Notes: generated by a model from the letters alone, not told the origin. A stretch of 64,000 bases of DNA from Herbidospora solisilvae (GCF_009901565.1 NZ_WXEW01000003.1:435312-499311), one strand, 5' to 3'. Positions 22,175 through 31,884 are shown, counted from the first letter of the stretch. A program made the numbers and translations.

Positions 22175-23197
22175 TCAGCCGGCTCTCAGCGAGTTGTGCG
22201 GAGCCAGTCGCCGGGCCAGGTCGAGGGCGGCCGCCCGGCCGGCCCGGTTCGCGCCGACCGTGCTGGCCGAAGGGCCGTAGCCGACCAGGTGGACCAGGGG
22301 GTCGGCCACGACGCGGGTGCCGTCCATGCGGATGCCGCCGCCCGGTTCGCGCAGCTTCAGCGGGGCGAGGTGGCGGAGGTCGGCGCGGAAGCCGGTGGCC
22401 CAGACGATGACGTCGGCGGGGAAGACCTCCTCGCCCCACGACACGCCGTCGCTCACGAGGTGCGTGAACATCGGCCGCCGGGTCAGCACGCCGCGTTCCA
22501 GTGCCTCGGTGACGACCGGGGTGTAGGTCAGGCCGGTCACGCTCACCACGCTCTGGGGCGGCAGGCCGGCCCGCACCCGCTGCTCGACGAGCGCCACCAC
22601 TTCGCGGCCGTCGAAGCCCTCGGGCCGGAAGTCGGGTTCGCGGCGGGTCACCCAGAGCGTCGACCGCGCCACCGCGCCGACCTCCGAGAGCACGTGCATC
22701 GCGGAGTGGCCGCCGCCGACGACCACGACGTTCAGACCGGCGAACTCCGCCGGGCCCGTGTAGGACGCGTAGTGGAGCTGCCGGCCGTCGAAACGCCCGG
22801 GATAGAAGGGCCAATGGGGGCGGGTCCACGTTCCGGTGGCGTTGACGATCCCTCGGGCGCGCCATTTGTCGTCCACCGTGAAACCCGGCTGGACTTTTCC
22901 CACTTTGTACGGGCGGATGACGTCCAAACCCATTTGTGCTTCATAAGCGGCGAAATATTCCGGTACGGCCTCCGCCGCCGCCCTTGTCGGGTCGACAGAG
23001 GGCCGGGCCATGCCCGGCAGATCGAAGATCCCGTGCACGCGATCCATTGTCAGCGTGGGGGATCGGTGCCGCCACGCCCCGCCCGGGGAGTCCTCCGCGT
23101 CGAGCACGACCTGCGACAATCCGAACCGCCGAAGGTGGTACGCAGCAGACAATCCGGCCTGACCAGCCCCGATCACCACAACATCGACATCTCTCAC
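22175..23197 (-). CDS. Flavin-containing monooxygenase-like NAD(P)/FAD oxidoreductase
   Basis: About 340 residues with an FAD motif (VIGAGQAG) at the N-terminus and an NADP motif (VVGGGHSAM) near 176, as in CzcO/FMO-like flavoproteins. The GTG at 23197 has AGAAGG upstream; a TTG at 23212 is possible. Substrate unknown. It is divergent from the histidine-rich protein. Confidence 0.86.
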   Translation of the reverse strand: MRDVDVVVIGAGQAGLSAAYHLRRFGLSQVVLDAEDSPGGAWRHRSPTLTMDRVHGIFDLPGMARPSVDPTRAAAEAVPEYFAAYEAQMGLDVIRPYKVGKVQPGFTVDDKWRARGIVNATGTWTRPHWPFYPGRFDGRQLHYASYTGPAEFAGLNVVVVGGGHSAMHVLSEVGAVARSTLWVTRREPDFRPEGFDGREVVALVEQRVRAGLPPQSVVSVTGLTYTPVVTEALERGVLTRRPMFTHLVSDGVSWGEEVFPADVIVWATGFRADLRHLAPLKLREPGGGIRMDGTRVVADPLVHLVGYGPSASTVGANRAGRAAALDLARRLAPHNSLRAG

Positions 23198-23220
23198 GAC
23201 CTTCTCAACCAAGTGAACCC

Positions 23221-23234
23221 CGGGAAACTTCCCG
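23221..23234. promoter_or_regulatory. Perfect palindrome in the FMO / His-rich intergenic region
   Basis: CGGGAAACTTCCCG is a 6+2+6 perfect inverted repeat, 24 bp from the FMO start and 88 bp before the His-rich start. It is a plausible operator for a dimeric regulator. The cognate factor is unknown. Confidence 0.45.
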
Positions 23235-23321
23235 AATTAACGGGCATTTCATGGCCGAGCTTTCCCGTGCCTTTGTGTGTGCTGCCAAAGTAGATCCGCC
23301 CAGTTATTGCATGATCGGCAC

Positions 23322-24227
23322 ATGAGGTACGGAACGTACATGATCGCCCTAATCATGGGCCTGGGTTTTCTGGGGGCTGCGCTTCCCGCGCAAGCCGCCC
23401 CGGTCTCTGACACCCAAGTCGTGGGCCACGCGCCCGTTCAAAAGTACAAGAAAGCCAAGAGAGTCAAGGTGATCAAGTACCGGGTGAAGAAGCGGCACAT
23501 CCGTATTCGCCCGAAGATTGAATGGCACCACATCCACCACTACCACCGCATCTTCCACACGAAGCACTGGCTCCACAAGCACCACCACCACAGGCGCCAC
23601 TTCGTGCACCGGCACCACCACCACAAGCACGACAACCACATCATCCACAACCGCTGCTTCAACAAGCACCTGCACCACCTGCACGAGCACCACCACAAGC
23701 CGAAGCACCACCGCCACCATGGCCACCACTTCGAGGGCATGCAGGGCGCTCAGACCGCTCCTCGCATGGACTGGAACGAGGGCATGGACGCCGGCATCTC
23801 CGCCGAGCGTCGCGCTGTGAGCGCTTCGGACCGTCACTGCGTGCCGGGCCACTTCTACGACGAGGACGGCGACGACGGCTTCGAAGAGGAAGACGGCTTC
23901 GAGGACGACGACGACCTCGGTGGCGGCGCCATCGGCGGCCCGGCCGGTTCGGCCGCCCAGGGTTCCACCATCACCGGCGTCGTCCACGTCGCCGGCAAGC
24001 CGGTGACCCTGCTTCCGCAGCTGAACGCTCAGGTCAGCGGCGGCAGCTGCCCCGCGGGCAGCACGCTGGTCGGCGGCTCGTGGACTGTTCCGCTGCTCAG
24101 CCAGGGCGTCCCGATGGCGCCCATCCGCAGCGCCGCCAGCGGCACGCAGTGGCAGATGCAGTTCGTGAACACCGGCAGCCTGCCGACCGTCGTGACGGTC
24201 TCGTCGAGCTGCCTGGCCCACTCCTGA
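23322..24227 (+). CDS. Secreted histidine-rich, acidic-tailed putative metal-binding protein
   Basis: 301 residues. A signal peptide (MRYGTYMIALIMGLG..., cleavage near AQAAP) is followed by a Lys/Arg-rich stretch. A segment of 73 residues (about 66-138) contains 34 histidines in HH, HHH and HHHH clusters. Next come an acidic Asp/Glu cluster (about 180-205) and a C-terminal domain with two cysteines. The composition suggests surface metal (Zn, Ni or Cu) chelation, inferred only. No enzyme motif. The ATG at 23322 is chosen because the signal peptide starts there. Confidence 0.8.
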   Translation: MRYGTYMIALIMGLGFLGAALPAQAAPVSDTQVVGHAPVQKYKKAKRVKVIKYRVKKRHIRIRPKIEWHHIHHYHRIFHTKHWLHKHHHHRRHFVHRHHHHKHDNHIIHNRCFNKHLHHLHEHHHKPKHHRHHGHHFEGMQGAQTAPRMDWNEGMDAGISAERRAVSASDRHCVPGHFYDEDGDDGFEEEDGFEDDDDLGGGAIGGPAGSAAQGSTITGVVHVAGKPVTLLPQLNAQVSGGSCPAGSTLVGGSWTVPLLSQGVPMAPIRSAASGTQWQMQFVNTGSLPTVVTVSSSCLAHS

Positions 24228-24244
24228 CGATTCAACCTGATGAC

Positions 24245-25384
24245 TCAGGAGTCGGCCGGTAGGTAACGGGTCGACAACCAGATCACCGCTCCGAGGACCA
24301 GTCCCACAGAAAGGGCCAGCCGAAGCGACGTCGCGTCGGCGAGGAACCCGATCAGGACTGGTCCGAGGAGCAACCCGGCGTAGCCGATGGCGGCCGTCTG
24401 CGCGATGGCAGGCCCCGACTGCGCCGGGTCCGCCCCGCCCGCGAGCGACAGCGCGAACGGGATCACGGTGGCCATCGCCACCCCGGCGACCAGCAGCCCG
24501 ACCAGCGCCACCTCGGCCACCGGCGCCGTGATCACCACCCCGAACGACAACGCCACCACGAGCCCGCCGAAGCGCAGGCACGCGGCGGCGCCGTAGCGTC
24601 TGCGCAGCCGGTCACCGGCCAGCCGGGCGGCCAGCATGCCGCCGGCGAACAGGGGATAACCGAGGGCGGCCAGCGACTCGGGGGCGCCCAGCACGTCGCG
24701 CAGATAGAGACCGTTCCAGTCGCCGACCATGCCCTCGATCATGAACGCGGCGAAGACCACCACCCCCAGCACGTACACCACGGGCGGCAACCGCCGGCGC
24801 ACCGCCGCGCCGCCGTCGTCGCTGCCGGGGTCGGGCAGGTACGTGCGCGCCAGCGCCGCCGCGATCGGCAGGCTGGCCACCGCCACGAGCAGCAGGTGGT
24901 CGCGGAACGACAACCCCAGCCGGATCGCGCCGATCCCGATGGCTCCCGACGCGATGGCGCCGATGGACCACCCGGCGTGGAACCCGCTCATCAGCGACCG
25001 GCCCGAGGCGTTCTCGGCCACCGCGCCCTGGGCGTTCATCGAGATGTCGAACAGGCCCACGGCCATGCCGAACGCGGCGGCCGCGACGATCAGCGTGACG
25101 TAGTCGGGCGCCAGCGCCACCCCGGCCAGGGTGAGCGCGCTGAGCGGCATCGACAGGGTGAGCGACCGGCCGCTGCCCAGCCGGCGCAACATGGGCCGGG
25201 AGCCCTGCATGGCCAGCAGCCCGCCGAGCGCCCACGCGAGCAGGACGATGCCGAGTTGCGATTTGGTGAGGTGGACGGTGTCGGTCATGGCCGGGACACG
25301 CACCGTCAGCGTGCCGGACATGATCCCGCACAGCACGAAGGACGACGTCGTTCCTAATCGGGCCCTGGTGAGGTCGGGGGCCAA
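24245..25384 (-). CDS. MFS transporter
   Basis: 379 residues, 12 helices, resembling YbjJ/Fucose-permease-like MFS proteins of actinomycetes. The best start is TTG at 25384 (LAPDLTRARLG...), as downstream ATGs would cut TM1. It shares its upstream region with the divergent luciferase-like gene. Confidence 0.83.
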   Translation of the reverse strand: MAPDLTRARLGTTSSFVLCGIMSGTLTVRVPAMTDTVHLTKSQLGIVLLAWALGGLLAMQGSRPMLRRLGSGRSLTLSMPLSALTLAGVALAPDYVTLIVAAAAFGMAVGLFDISMNAQGAVAENASGRSLMSGFHAGWSIGAIASGAIGIGAIRLGLSFRDHLLLVAVASLPIAAALARTYLPDPGSDDGGAAVRRRLPPVVYVLGVVVFAAFMIEGMVGDWNGLYLRDVLGAPESLAALGYPLFAGGMLAARLAGDRLRRRYGAAACLRFGGLVVALSFGVVITAPVAEVALVGLLVAGVAMATVIPFALSLAGGADPAQSGPAIAQTAAIGYAGLLLGPVLIGFLADATSLRLALSVGLVLGAVIWLSTRYLPADS

Positions 25385-25489
25385 CAGGTGTCCTCTCGAT
25401 CGGTCAGGGAGGGGAGGGCACGCAAACCCGACCAGGTTAAAAGACCGATCGGAAATGTGGGGATTTGGCCCGCATGTCACGATGGTTAG

Positions 25490-26371
25490 ATGCGTGCCGG
25501 AATCACGATCCTGCCCGAACACCGCCGCCCCGAGCTCGAACGCCGCTGGCGAGCCGCCGAGGCCTACGGCTTCGCCCACGCCTGGACCTTCGACCACCTG
25601 GGCTGGCGCACCCTCGTCGACGGCCCGTGGTTCGGCTCGGTGCCGACCCTGTCGGCCGCCGCGATGGTGACCTCGACCATCGAGATCGGCCTGCTGGTCT
25701 CCTCGCCCAACTTCCGCCACCCGGTGCCGTTCGCCCGCGAGCTCACCGCCCTCGACGACCTCTCCCAGGGCCGCTTCACGCTCGGGATCGGCGCGGGCAG
25801 CCGGGGCGACTACGACTCCCGCGTGCTGGGCTGGAAACCCGCCAGCCGGCACGCCCGCTACGCCGAGTTCGTCGAACTGCTCGACCTGCTGCTGCGCGAG
25901 GAGCGGGTGTCGTGGTCGGGCGACTACTACGAGGCCGTCGAGGCGCGCAACACGCCCGGCTGTGTGCAACGCCCGCGCCTGCCGTTCCTCGTGGCGGCCG
26001 ACGGGCCGAAGGCGATGGCGCTGGCCGCCCGGTTCGGCGACGGCTGGGTGACCCTGGGCGGACGCGGCAAGGAGACGCTCGACGCCTGGTGGGCCGCCGT
26101 CGCGGAGGCCTCGCGCCGGTTCGACGACGTGCTCGCCGACCTGGGGCGTCCACGGGAGGGCGTGCGGCGGTTCCTGCAGTCGGATTCCGCCCCCGTCTAT
26201 TCGTTGTCGAGTGTCGAGTGTTATCGCGATTTTGTAGGAAGGTCTGCCGAACTCGGTTACACCGACATGGCCGCGCCCTGGCCGCGCGAGACTGGCATCT
26301 GGGCCGGAGACGAATCGGTCCTCGACGCGGTGGCGGCAGACGTGCTGCCGGAACTACGAAGGGCGCCATGA
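25490..26371 (+). CDS. LLM-class (F420-type) flavin oxidoreductase
   Basis: 293-residue bacterial luciferase-like monooxygenase or F420-dependent dehydrogenase. Typical elements are DHLGW near 35, LGIGAGSRGDY near 98 and the FGDGW segment near 182. Substrate not predictable. The stop overlaps the next start (ATGA), so it is co-translated with a Crp-like regulator. Confidence 0.87.
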   Translation: MRAGITILPEHRRPELERRWRAAEAYGFAHAWTFDHLGWRTLVDGPWFGSVPTLSAAAMVTSTIEIGLLVSSPNFRHPVPFARELTALDDLSQGRFTLGIGAGSRGDYDSRVLGWKPASRHARYAEFVELLDLLLREERVSWSGDYYEAVEARNTPGCVQRPRLPFLVAADGPKAMALAARFGDGWVTLGGRGKETLDAWWAAVAEASRRFDDVLADLGRPREGVRRFLQSDSAPVYSLSSVECYRDFVGRSAELGYTDMAAPWPRETGIWAGDESVLDAVAADVLPELRRAP

Positions 26372-27024
26372 CGGAGCTGTTCGACAAGCTCACCCCCCAG
26401 GAGCAGATCGACCTGCGGGCCCGCGGCCGGACCCGCACCTGGGCCCGTGGCGAGATCGTCTTCACGCAGGGCGACCCCTCCACGTGGGTGCTGCTGGTCC
26501 TGTCGGGCAAGGTCAAGATCTCGGCCGCGACCGAATCGGGCACCGACGTGGTGCTGGCCGTACGCGGCCCCGGAGCCGTCGTCGGTGAGATGGCCTCCAT
26601 CGACGGCCAGCCCCGATCGGCGACCGTGACCGCGGTCGAACCGGTCGAGGGCCTGGCCATCCGCGACTTCGCCGGGTTCCTGCGGGAGAACGGCCGCGTC
26701 GCGGTGCTGATCATGCGTACCGTCACCGAACGCCTGCGCGACGCCGACCGCAAGCGGATCGAGTACGGCGTGCTCGACACCGCCGTCCGGGTCGCCAACC
26801 GGCTCGTGGAGCTGGCCGAGCGCTACGGCGAGCCGGTGCCGGGCGGGGTCAGCCTCGAACTGCCGCTCTCCCAGGACGAACTGGCGAGCTGGGTGGGCTC
26901 CTCCCGGGAGGCCGTCAACAAGGCGCTTCGCGGATTGCGTGATCGAGGTCTGATCGAGACGGGCCGCCGGCGCGTACTTATCAATGACATGGACGGACTG
27001 CGGCGCCGCGCACGTCAGTCGTAG
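26368..27024 (+). CDS. Crp/Fnr-family transcriptional regulator (second copy in window)
   Basis: 218 residues: a cyclic-nucleotide-binding fold (about 20-125, with GEMASIDGQPRSATV) and a C-terminal helix-turn-helix (LSQDELASWVGSSREAVNKALRGL). Start and stop overlap with the oxidoreductase gene by 4 bp. It is distinct from the canonical Crp at 62.4-63.1 kb. No Fnr cysteine cluster. Confidence 0.9.
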   Translation: MTELFDKLTPQEQIDLRARGRTRTWARGEIVFTQGDPSTWVLLVLSGKVKISAATESGTDVVLAVRGPGAVVGEMASIDGQPRSATVTAVEPVEGLAIRDFAGFLRENGRVAVLIMRTVTERLRDADRKRIEYGVLDTAVRVANRLVELAERYGEPVPGGVSLELPLSQDELASWVGSSREAVNKALRGLRDRGLIETGRRRVLINDMDGLRRRARQS

Positions 27025-27108
27025 TGAGTACTGGTTCACAGAACTTCCCGGCAGCCCGCCCTACTGTCGATCATGTTGCGGAATGGTGCGGGAAGGACGG
27101 ATGTGGAC

Positions 27109-27558
27109 ATGAGCGACCGCCTGGCGGAGTTCGCCGCCGTCTATGTCACGCTCTACACGACCCACATGATCGTGGATCACTGGATCCAGACCGACCACCA
27201 GGCGTGCACCAAGATCAAGCCCGGCTGGGCCGGACGGCTGGCCAACACCACCCACGTCCTCACCCACGTGGTGCTCGCCCTGGCCGGCCTGATGGTGCTG
27301 GTCTGGCAGCTCGGCGCGGTCTTCGCCCCCGCCGACGTCGCGATCGGCCTGGCCGTCACGGGGGTCACCCACTGGATCGCCGACCGCCGCTGGCCGATCC
27401 AGTGGCTCGCCGCCAGGACCGGCCGCGGCAGGTTCGCCGCGCTCGGCGTGCCCCGTCCCGGCCACGACGACAACCCGTCCATCGGGACGGGGGCGTATGT
27501 TCTTGACCAGACCTGGCATCTCGCCTGGCTGTTCGTCTCGGCACTGATCATCGTCTAG
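27109..27558 (+). CDS. Small membrane protein, DUF3307-like
   Basis: About 149 residues with three or four hydrophobic segments and repeated His/Asp motifs (HMIVDHWIQTDHQ near 20, VTHWIADRRW near 85, DQTWHLAW near 133) reminiscent of DUF3307. ATG at 27109 or GTG at 27103 are both served by an AAGGA site. Function unknown. It precedes phzF-like by 8 bp. Confidence 0.65.
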   Translation: MSDRLAEFAAVYVTLYTTHMIVDHWIQTDHQACTKIKPGWAGRLANTTHVLTHVVLALAGLMVLVWQLGAVFAPADVAIGLAVTGVTHWIADRRWPIQWLAARTGRGRFAALGVPRPGHDDNPSIGTGAYVLDQTWHLAWLFVSALIIV

Positions 27559-27566
27559 GGGGCGTC

Positions 27567-28406
27567 ATGATCCTCAGGTACGCGGCCTTCACCGCCGACC
27601 CGTCAGGGGGCAACCCGGCCGGGGTCGTCCTCGACGCGGCGGGCCACACCGACGCGGAGATGCTGGCCATCGCGGCCGAGGTCGGCTACTCCGAGACGGC
27701 GTTCCTGTTCCCCGAAGGGGACGACCGCTACACGATCCGCTACTTCAGCCCGCTGGCCGAGGTCGCCTTCTGCGGCCACGCCACCATCGCGACGTCGGTG
27801 GCGATCGGCGAACGCACCGGATCGGGCACCATCCACCTCACGACCAAGGCCGGCCCGGTCGACGTCGACGTGGTCGCCGAGCCCAACGGCCCGGTCACCG
27901 CCACCCTCACCTCGCCGCCCGCGACCACCCGCCCGGCCGACCACGCCGATGTCGAAGCGGCCCTGCGCGCCCTCGGCTACAGCGCCGCCGACCTCGACCC
28001 GGCCTTCCCGGTGCACGTCGCCAACGCCGGCATGAACCACCTGGTGGTGGGCCTGGCCTCCCGGGAACTGCTGGCCGCCCTCGACTACGACTTCGAGGCC
28101 CTCGGCGCGCTGATGGCGGCCCGCGACTGGATCACCGTGAACCTCTTCTGGGCCGAGTCGCCGACCGTCTTCCACGCCCGCAACCCGTTCCCGCCGGGGG
28201 GTGTGGTCGAAGACCCGGCCACGGGCGCCGCCGCCGCGGCCTTCACCGGCTACCTGCGCGACCTGGCCTTGATCAAGGAAGACGACGTCGTCACCATCCA
28301 CCAGGGCGCCGACATGGGCCGCCCGAGCCTGCTGACCGCCGCCCCGCTGACAGACGACCAGCGAATCAGGGTCAGCGGCCGAGCCGTGCGCTTCACGGAG
28401 AGCTGA
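27567..28406 (+). CDS. PhzF-family isomerase/epimerase
   Basis: 279 residues with the PhzF signature: catalytic Glu in YSETAFLF near 45, CGHATIAT near 71 and the DPATGAAAAAF motif near 215. PhzF enzymes isomerise dihydro-anthranilate-like substrates, but most family members, probably this one, have unknown substrates. It is likely co-transcribed with the membrane-protein gene before it. Confidence 0.9.
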   Translation: MILRYAAFTADPSGGNPAGVVLDAAGHTDAEMLAIAAEVGYSETAFLFPEGDDRYTIRYFSPLAEVAFCGHATIATSVAIGERTGSGTIHLTTKAGPVDVDVVAEPNGPVTATLTSPPATTRPADHADVEAALRALGYSAADLDPAFPVHVANAGMNHLVVGLASRELLAALDYDFEALGALMAARDWITVNLFWAESPTVFHARNPFPPGGVVEDPATGAAAAAFTGYLRDLALIKEDDVVTIHQGADMGRPSLLTAAPLTDDQRIRVSGRAVRFTES

Positions 28407-28549
28407 TAAGACATCGCTCATATGCCGCACGGCGGTTGCCCACAGCCTCGGTGTGCCGTTCTACTTCGCCGGCCCAGGCTGCTGAACGTACGTGATCACG
28501 ACTTGCCAAAGGTTCAAAGCGGACGGTCGATCGGTCTAGGTTGTCCACC

Positions 28550-29068
28550 GTGCAGCGCCGCAGCTACCGATATGTAGGGCCTCCCGAACTTGCGGCCCTG
28601 ATCAGGCCGGGCGGCGAGGGCCGGCGGATCGGGTCGACGGCAGACCTCGACGACTGGGCCGATGGGCTGGTCCCAGGCGAGCTGGCCGAGCCGGTCACCT
28701 TCGTCGTCGACCTGGACGGGCTGCTGAGGGTGGCGTCCCGCCGGAGCGAACACGTGGCGTGCGCGGGCGGCGGCCGGGTGCTGAGCGCGGGCGAGATGAG
28801 CTTCAGCCGCGAATCAGGGCTCTGGACGGTCGCCGAAGTGAGCAATCAGTCGACCGGCTACTGCCCCGACACGAGCTCGTGGTCGGCCGTCGCCGAGGCC
28901 CTGAACCGGGCCGGCCTGAGGCATCCTGCCGGTTTCACGCATGCCGTCGTCTTCCGCAGATGTCCCCGGTGCCGGGAGCTCAACATCGTGCGGGAGAGGG
29001 ACTTCGTCTGTGTCTTCTGCGGTTCGGACCTCCCCGAGGTGTGGAACGTCGATCCCTCCAGCGCCTAA
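28550..29068 (+). CDS. Hypothetical protein with C-terminal zinc ribbon
   Basis: 172 residues from the GTG at 28550. The N-terminal region is unrecognised. The C-terminus has a treble-clef/zinc-ribbon pattern (CPRC ... CVFC, near 143-165). The end overlaps the convergent tenA-like gene by 4 bp. No close functional clue. Confidence 0.68.
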   Translation: MQRRSYRYVGPPELAALIRPGGEGRRIGSTADLDDWADGLVPGELAEPVTFVVDLDGLLRVASRRSEHVACAGGGRVLSAGEMSFSRESGLWTVAEVSNQSTGYCPDTSSWSAVAEALNRAGLRHPAGFTHAVVFRRCPRCRELNIVRERDFVCVFCGSDLPEVWNVDPSSA

Positions 29069-29688
29069 TTGGTGACGTCCCAGAAGGCGATTTCGTGTTC
29101 CATGCCTCGTAGGAACAACTCCCGGGCCCGCCCCGGGTGGACGTCGGCCTCGTCGATCATCTTGGCGATGCGTTCGGTGAGGGCCTGGAAGCCCGGGTCG
29201 GCGTAGGTCTCCACCCACGCCCGGTAGCGCGGTGCGGCCGTCTCGGCGAGGGACTGGCCTAGGGTCGAATAGCCCCACATGCACGGATAGAGCGCCGCCA
29301 GCCCCTCTCCGTAATGGGCGGCGCTGTCGAGCAGGAACTCGGTGTAGGCGGCGCAGGCCTTGCCCTTGGTGGCCGTGTTGAGGTCGGCTCCGTAGCGGGC
29401 CGACATCGACCGGTGGAGCGCGAGTTCGTCGTGGAAGGTCGAGTAGGCCAGGTCGACCAGGTCGCCCAGGTGGGCGTCGGGGGCCTGCCAGGCGAGCCGG
29501 GAGAAGACCCGGACGTAGTCGAGCAGGAACAGGTAGTCCTGTTCCAGCCAGGCCCGGAAGGTGGCCTCGGGCAGACTGCCGTCGGCGATCCCCCGGACGG
29601 TCGGATGGGCGAGCTGCCGCTCCACGAGGGGACGGCCGAGGTTGTGAAGTTCGGTGGAAAGCGACACGCTCCCATTTTTACCCGCCAC
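29065..29688 (-). CDS. TenA/thiaminase II-family protein
   Basis: 207-residue all-helical TenA fold. Residues matching the active site are Asp in EQDYLFL, Cys in YPCMWGYS and Glu in EHEIAFWD. TenA hydrolyses amino-pyrimidine products for thiamin salvage. The start is GTG. No thi gene is adjacent. Confidence 0.87.
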   Translation of the reverse strand: MAGKNGSVSLSTELHNLGRPLVERQLAHPTVRGIADGSLPEATFRAWLEQDYLFLLDYVRVFSRLAWQAPDAHLGDLVDLAYSTFHDELALHRSMSARYGADLNTATKGKACAAYTEFLLDSAAHYGEGLAALYPCMWGYSTLGQSLAETAAPRYRAWVETYADPGFQALTERIAKMIDEADVHPGRARELFLRGMEHEIAFWDVTN

Positions 29689-29746
29689 GTCCGACGTTTC
29701 CCCCGGGCGCTATGGTGTGGACGTCGTGTGCGCCCCGGGAGGACCC

Positions 29747-31039
29747 ATGCCCGCTGGCCCGTTGGAGCCGGGTGACCCGCCCGTCCTGGGCACCTTCGAG
29801 CTTGTCGGGCGTCTCGGCGAGGGCGGCCAGGGCATCGTGTACGAAGCCCGCTCCTCCACGGGCGAGCGCGTGGCCGTGAAACTGCTGCGCGGCGGGGCCG
29901 ATCCCGCCATCAGGCGGCGGCTGGCCCGCGAACTGGAGTCGGCGCGGCGGGTGGCGCCCTTCTGCACCGCCCGGGTCCTGCACGCCGAGTTGGACGTGGC
30001 CGCGCCCTTCGTGGTGAGCGAGTTCATCGACGGGCCGTCCCTGCACGACCGGGTGCGCGACCGGGGGCCGCTGCGCGAGGGCGAGCTCGAACGGCTGGCC
30101 GTGAACACCGCCGCCGCCCTGGCGGCCATCCACGGCGCCGGGGTGGTGCACCGCGACTTCAAGCCGGCCAACGTGCTGCTCGGGCCCGACGGCCCGCGGG
30201 TGGTCGACTTCGGCATCGCCCAGCTCGCCGACGCCGCCACGTTGCCGACCTCCATCTCCGGCACGCCGCCCTACATGGCCCCCGAGCAGCTGGGCGGCGT
30301 CCACGGGTCGGCCGCAGCCGACGTGTTCTCGTGGGCGGCGACCATGGTCTACGCCGCGACCGGCGAGCCGCCCTTCGGCAACGACACCGTCGCGGCCGTC
30401 TTCAGCCGCATCCTCAACACCGCTCCTCGTCTCGACGGAGTGCCGTCGCCCTTACGCGAGACGCTGGCCCGCTGCCTGGCCAAAGACCCGGAGGCGCGGC
30501 CCACGGCCCACGAGTTGTGGGTGATGCTGATCGGCGTGGGGCCGCAGACGGCCGTGCCGACGGAGAAGCGGCGGCGCAGCGGCCCGAGCCTGGCCGCCGC
30601 CGCGGGCATCGGGTTCGCCGTCGCGGTGACCATCGGGATCCTGTGGACCGCCCTCAACGACGCCCCGGGCACCCGCGCCCAGACGGAGCCCGGCCCGACG
30701 TCCCAGACCCAGACCACCGGGGAGGGCATCCCCGCCTCCTTCGCCGGAACCTGGAGCGGCGACGTCCTGCGGGACGGGGGCGCCGACCGCACCTCCATCG
30801 TCCTCGTCCTCGAAGGCGGCGCCCAGAACGGCACCTGGCGGCGCGACGACTGCGAGCAGGACGTCCGGCTCCGGACGACCCGCGGGAACGGCGAGATCCT
30901 GGAGATGTCCGTCGTGCAGCTCGGCCAGTGTGTGGGCGGCGACATCACCCTCACGCTGACCGAGCCGGGCACGGTGGAGTTCGCGGGCCAGGAGGGCGGC
31001 GGCTCCGCCCTCTACGAGGGCACGCTGACGAAGGGTTAG
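29747..31039 (+). CDS. Membrane-anchored Ser/Thr protein kinase (PknB-like)
   Basis: 430 residues. The kinase domain spans about 16-270: Gly-rich LGEGGQG, Lys45, catalytic Asp137 in HRDFKPAN, DFG Asp154 and APE. A transmembrane helix lies near 290-310. An extracellular domain with two cysteines follows (about 340-430). No PASTA repeats. The ATG at 29747 has GGGAGG upstream. It overlaps the convergent lipoprotein gene by 4 bp. Confidence 0.9.
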   Translation: MPAGPLEPGDPPVLGTFELVGRLGEGGQGIVYEARSSTGERVAVKLLRGGADPAIRRRLARELESARRVAPFCTARVLHAELDVAAPFVVSEFIDGPSLHDRVRDRGPLREGELERLAVNTAAALAAIHGAGVVHRDFKPANVLLGPDGPRVVDFGIAQLADAATLPTSISGTPPYMAPEQLGGVHGSAAADVFSWAATMVYAATGEPPFGNDTVAAVFSRILNTAPRLDGVPSPLRETLARCLAKDPEARPTAHELWVMLIGVGPQTAVPTEKRRRSGPSLAAAAGIGFAVAVTIGILWTALNDAPGTRAQTEPGPTSQTQTTGEGIPASFAGTWSGDVLRDGGADRTSIVLVLEGGAQNGTWRRDDCEQDVRLRTTRGNGEILEMSVVQLGQCVGGDITLTLTEPGTVEFAGQEGGGSALYEGTLTKG

Positions 31040-31827
31040 GCCCGCGCGATCTGGAAGGTGTACCCGCCGGTCTTGGCCGCCCCCGACCTGACCACCAGCG
31101 CGTAGGCCCCGTCGCCGTTGGCGAGCGGGATGGGCGCCTCGTAGCCGCAGAGCGGGATCGGCTGGCGCGCGGTCGCGATGCTCTTCTCGGCCGCGTCGAC
31201 GAGTTCCAGCTCGATGGCCTGGCACGCGCCGTTGCCGCCGATGAGCTTGATGGCCGTCGCGCCGTCGGAGTCGAACTCGTAGCGGTCGATCCGGCCGGGC
31301 ACGTCGAGCTGGCCGTTGACGTTCAGGCCGATCGTGGTGGGGATGTCGCGGACCTTCACCGTGGCCACGCGGAAGCTGTAGGGGCCGACGACGTTCGTCT
31401 GGCCGTACACCTCGAGACGGTGTGCTCCGGTCTTGGTCAGCTTCACGACGGTGGAGCCCCACGCGAGGGCGAACCCGGACGGGCTGATCGGCTGACCGTC
31501 GACCTCGGAGACGACCTGGAACTCGATGCCGTCGCCGGACATGTCGGTCACGTAGAACTCGCGGGCGTCGCCCAGGTCGAGCGGGTAGACGTCCCGCTGC
31601 CCGGCCCGGCTGAGCTCGGCGGAGATCTCGGCGCCGTCGGCGACGACGTCCGAGGACGACTCGGCGGACTCCTCAGCGGACTTCTCGGCGGGTTCGGCGG
31701 CTTCGGTGGGTTCGGCGGCGTCCGGCGTCGCGGTGCTGACGACGGTGGTGGCCGGTTGTCCGCCGGAGACGGCGGCGCATCCGGTCAGGGCGAGGAGGAC
31801 GAGGGCGAGGGGGAGAGCGGCCTTCAT
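31036..31827 (-). CDS. Putative lipoprotein
   Basis: 263 residues. The lipobox LTGC near Cys16 follows a hydrophobic signal, then comes a Glu/Ala/Ser-rich linker (about 30-60) and a beta-rich domain of two pre-peptidase-like halves. It is probably an extracytoplasmic binding protein. The start ATG (MKAALPL...) is chosen because it begins the signal. Confidence 0.8.
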   Translation of the reverse strand: MKAALPLALVLLALTGCAAVSGGQPATTVVSTATPDAAEPTEAAEPAEKSAEESAESSSDVVADGAEISAELSRAGQRDVYPLDLGDAREFYVTDMSGDGIEFQVVSEVDGQPISPSGFALAWGSTVVKLTKTGAHRLEVYGQTNVVGPYSFRVATVKVRDIPTTIGLNVNGQLDVPGRIDRYEFDSDGATAIKLIGGNGACQAIELELVDAAEKSIATARQPIPLCGYEAPIPLANGDGAYALVVRSGAAKTGGYTFQIARA

Positions 31828-31884
31828 GCCACCAATGGTGCGCACTCCGGCTTGCAGTCGGCTTTCCGGCCGCTCAACCCGCGA

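Noticed and set aside
23349-24581. Minus-strand frame with long Val-rich runs
   Set aside because: The Val runs are the antisense of His codons of the secreted protein.
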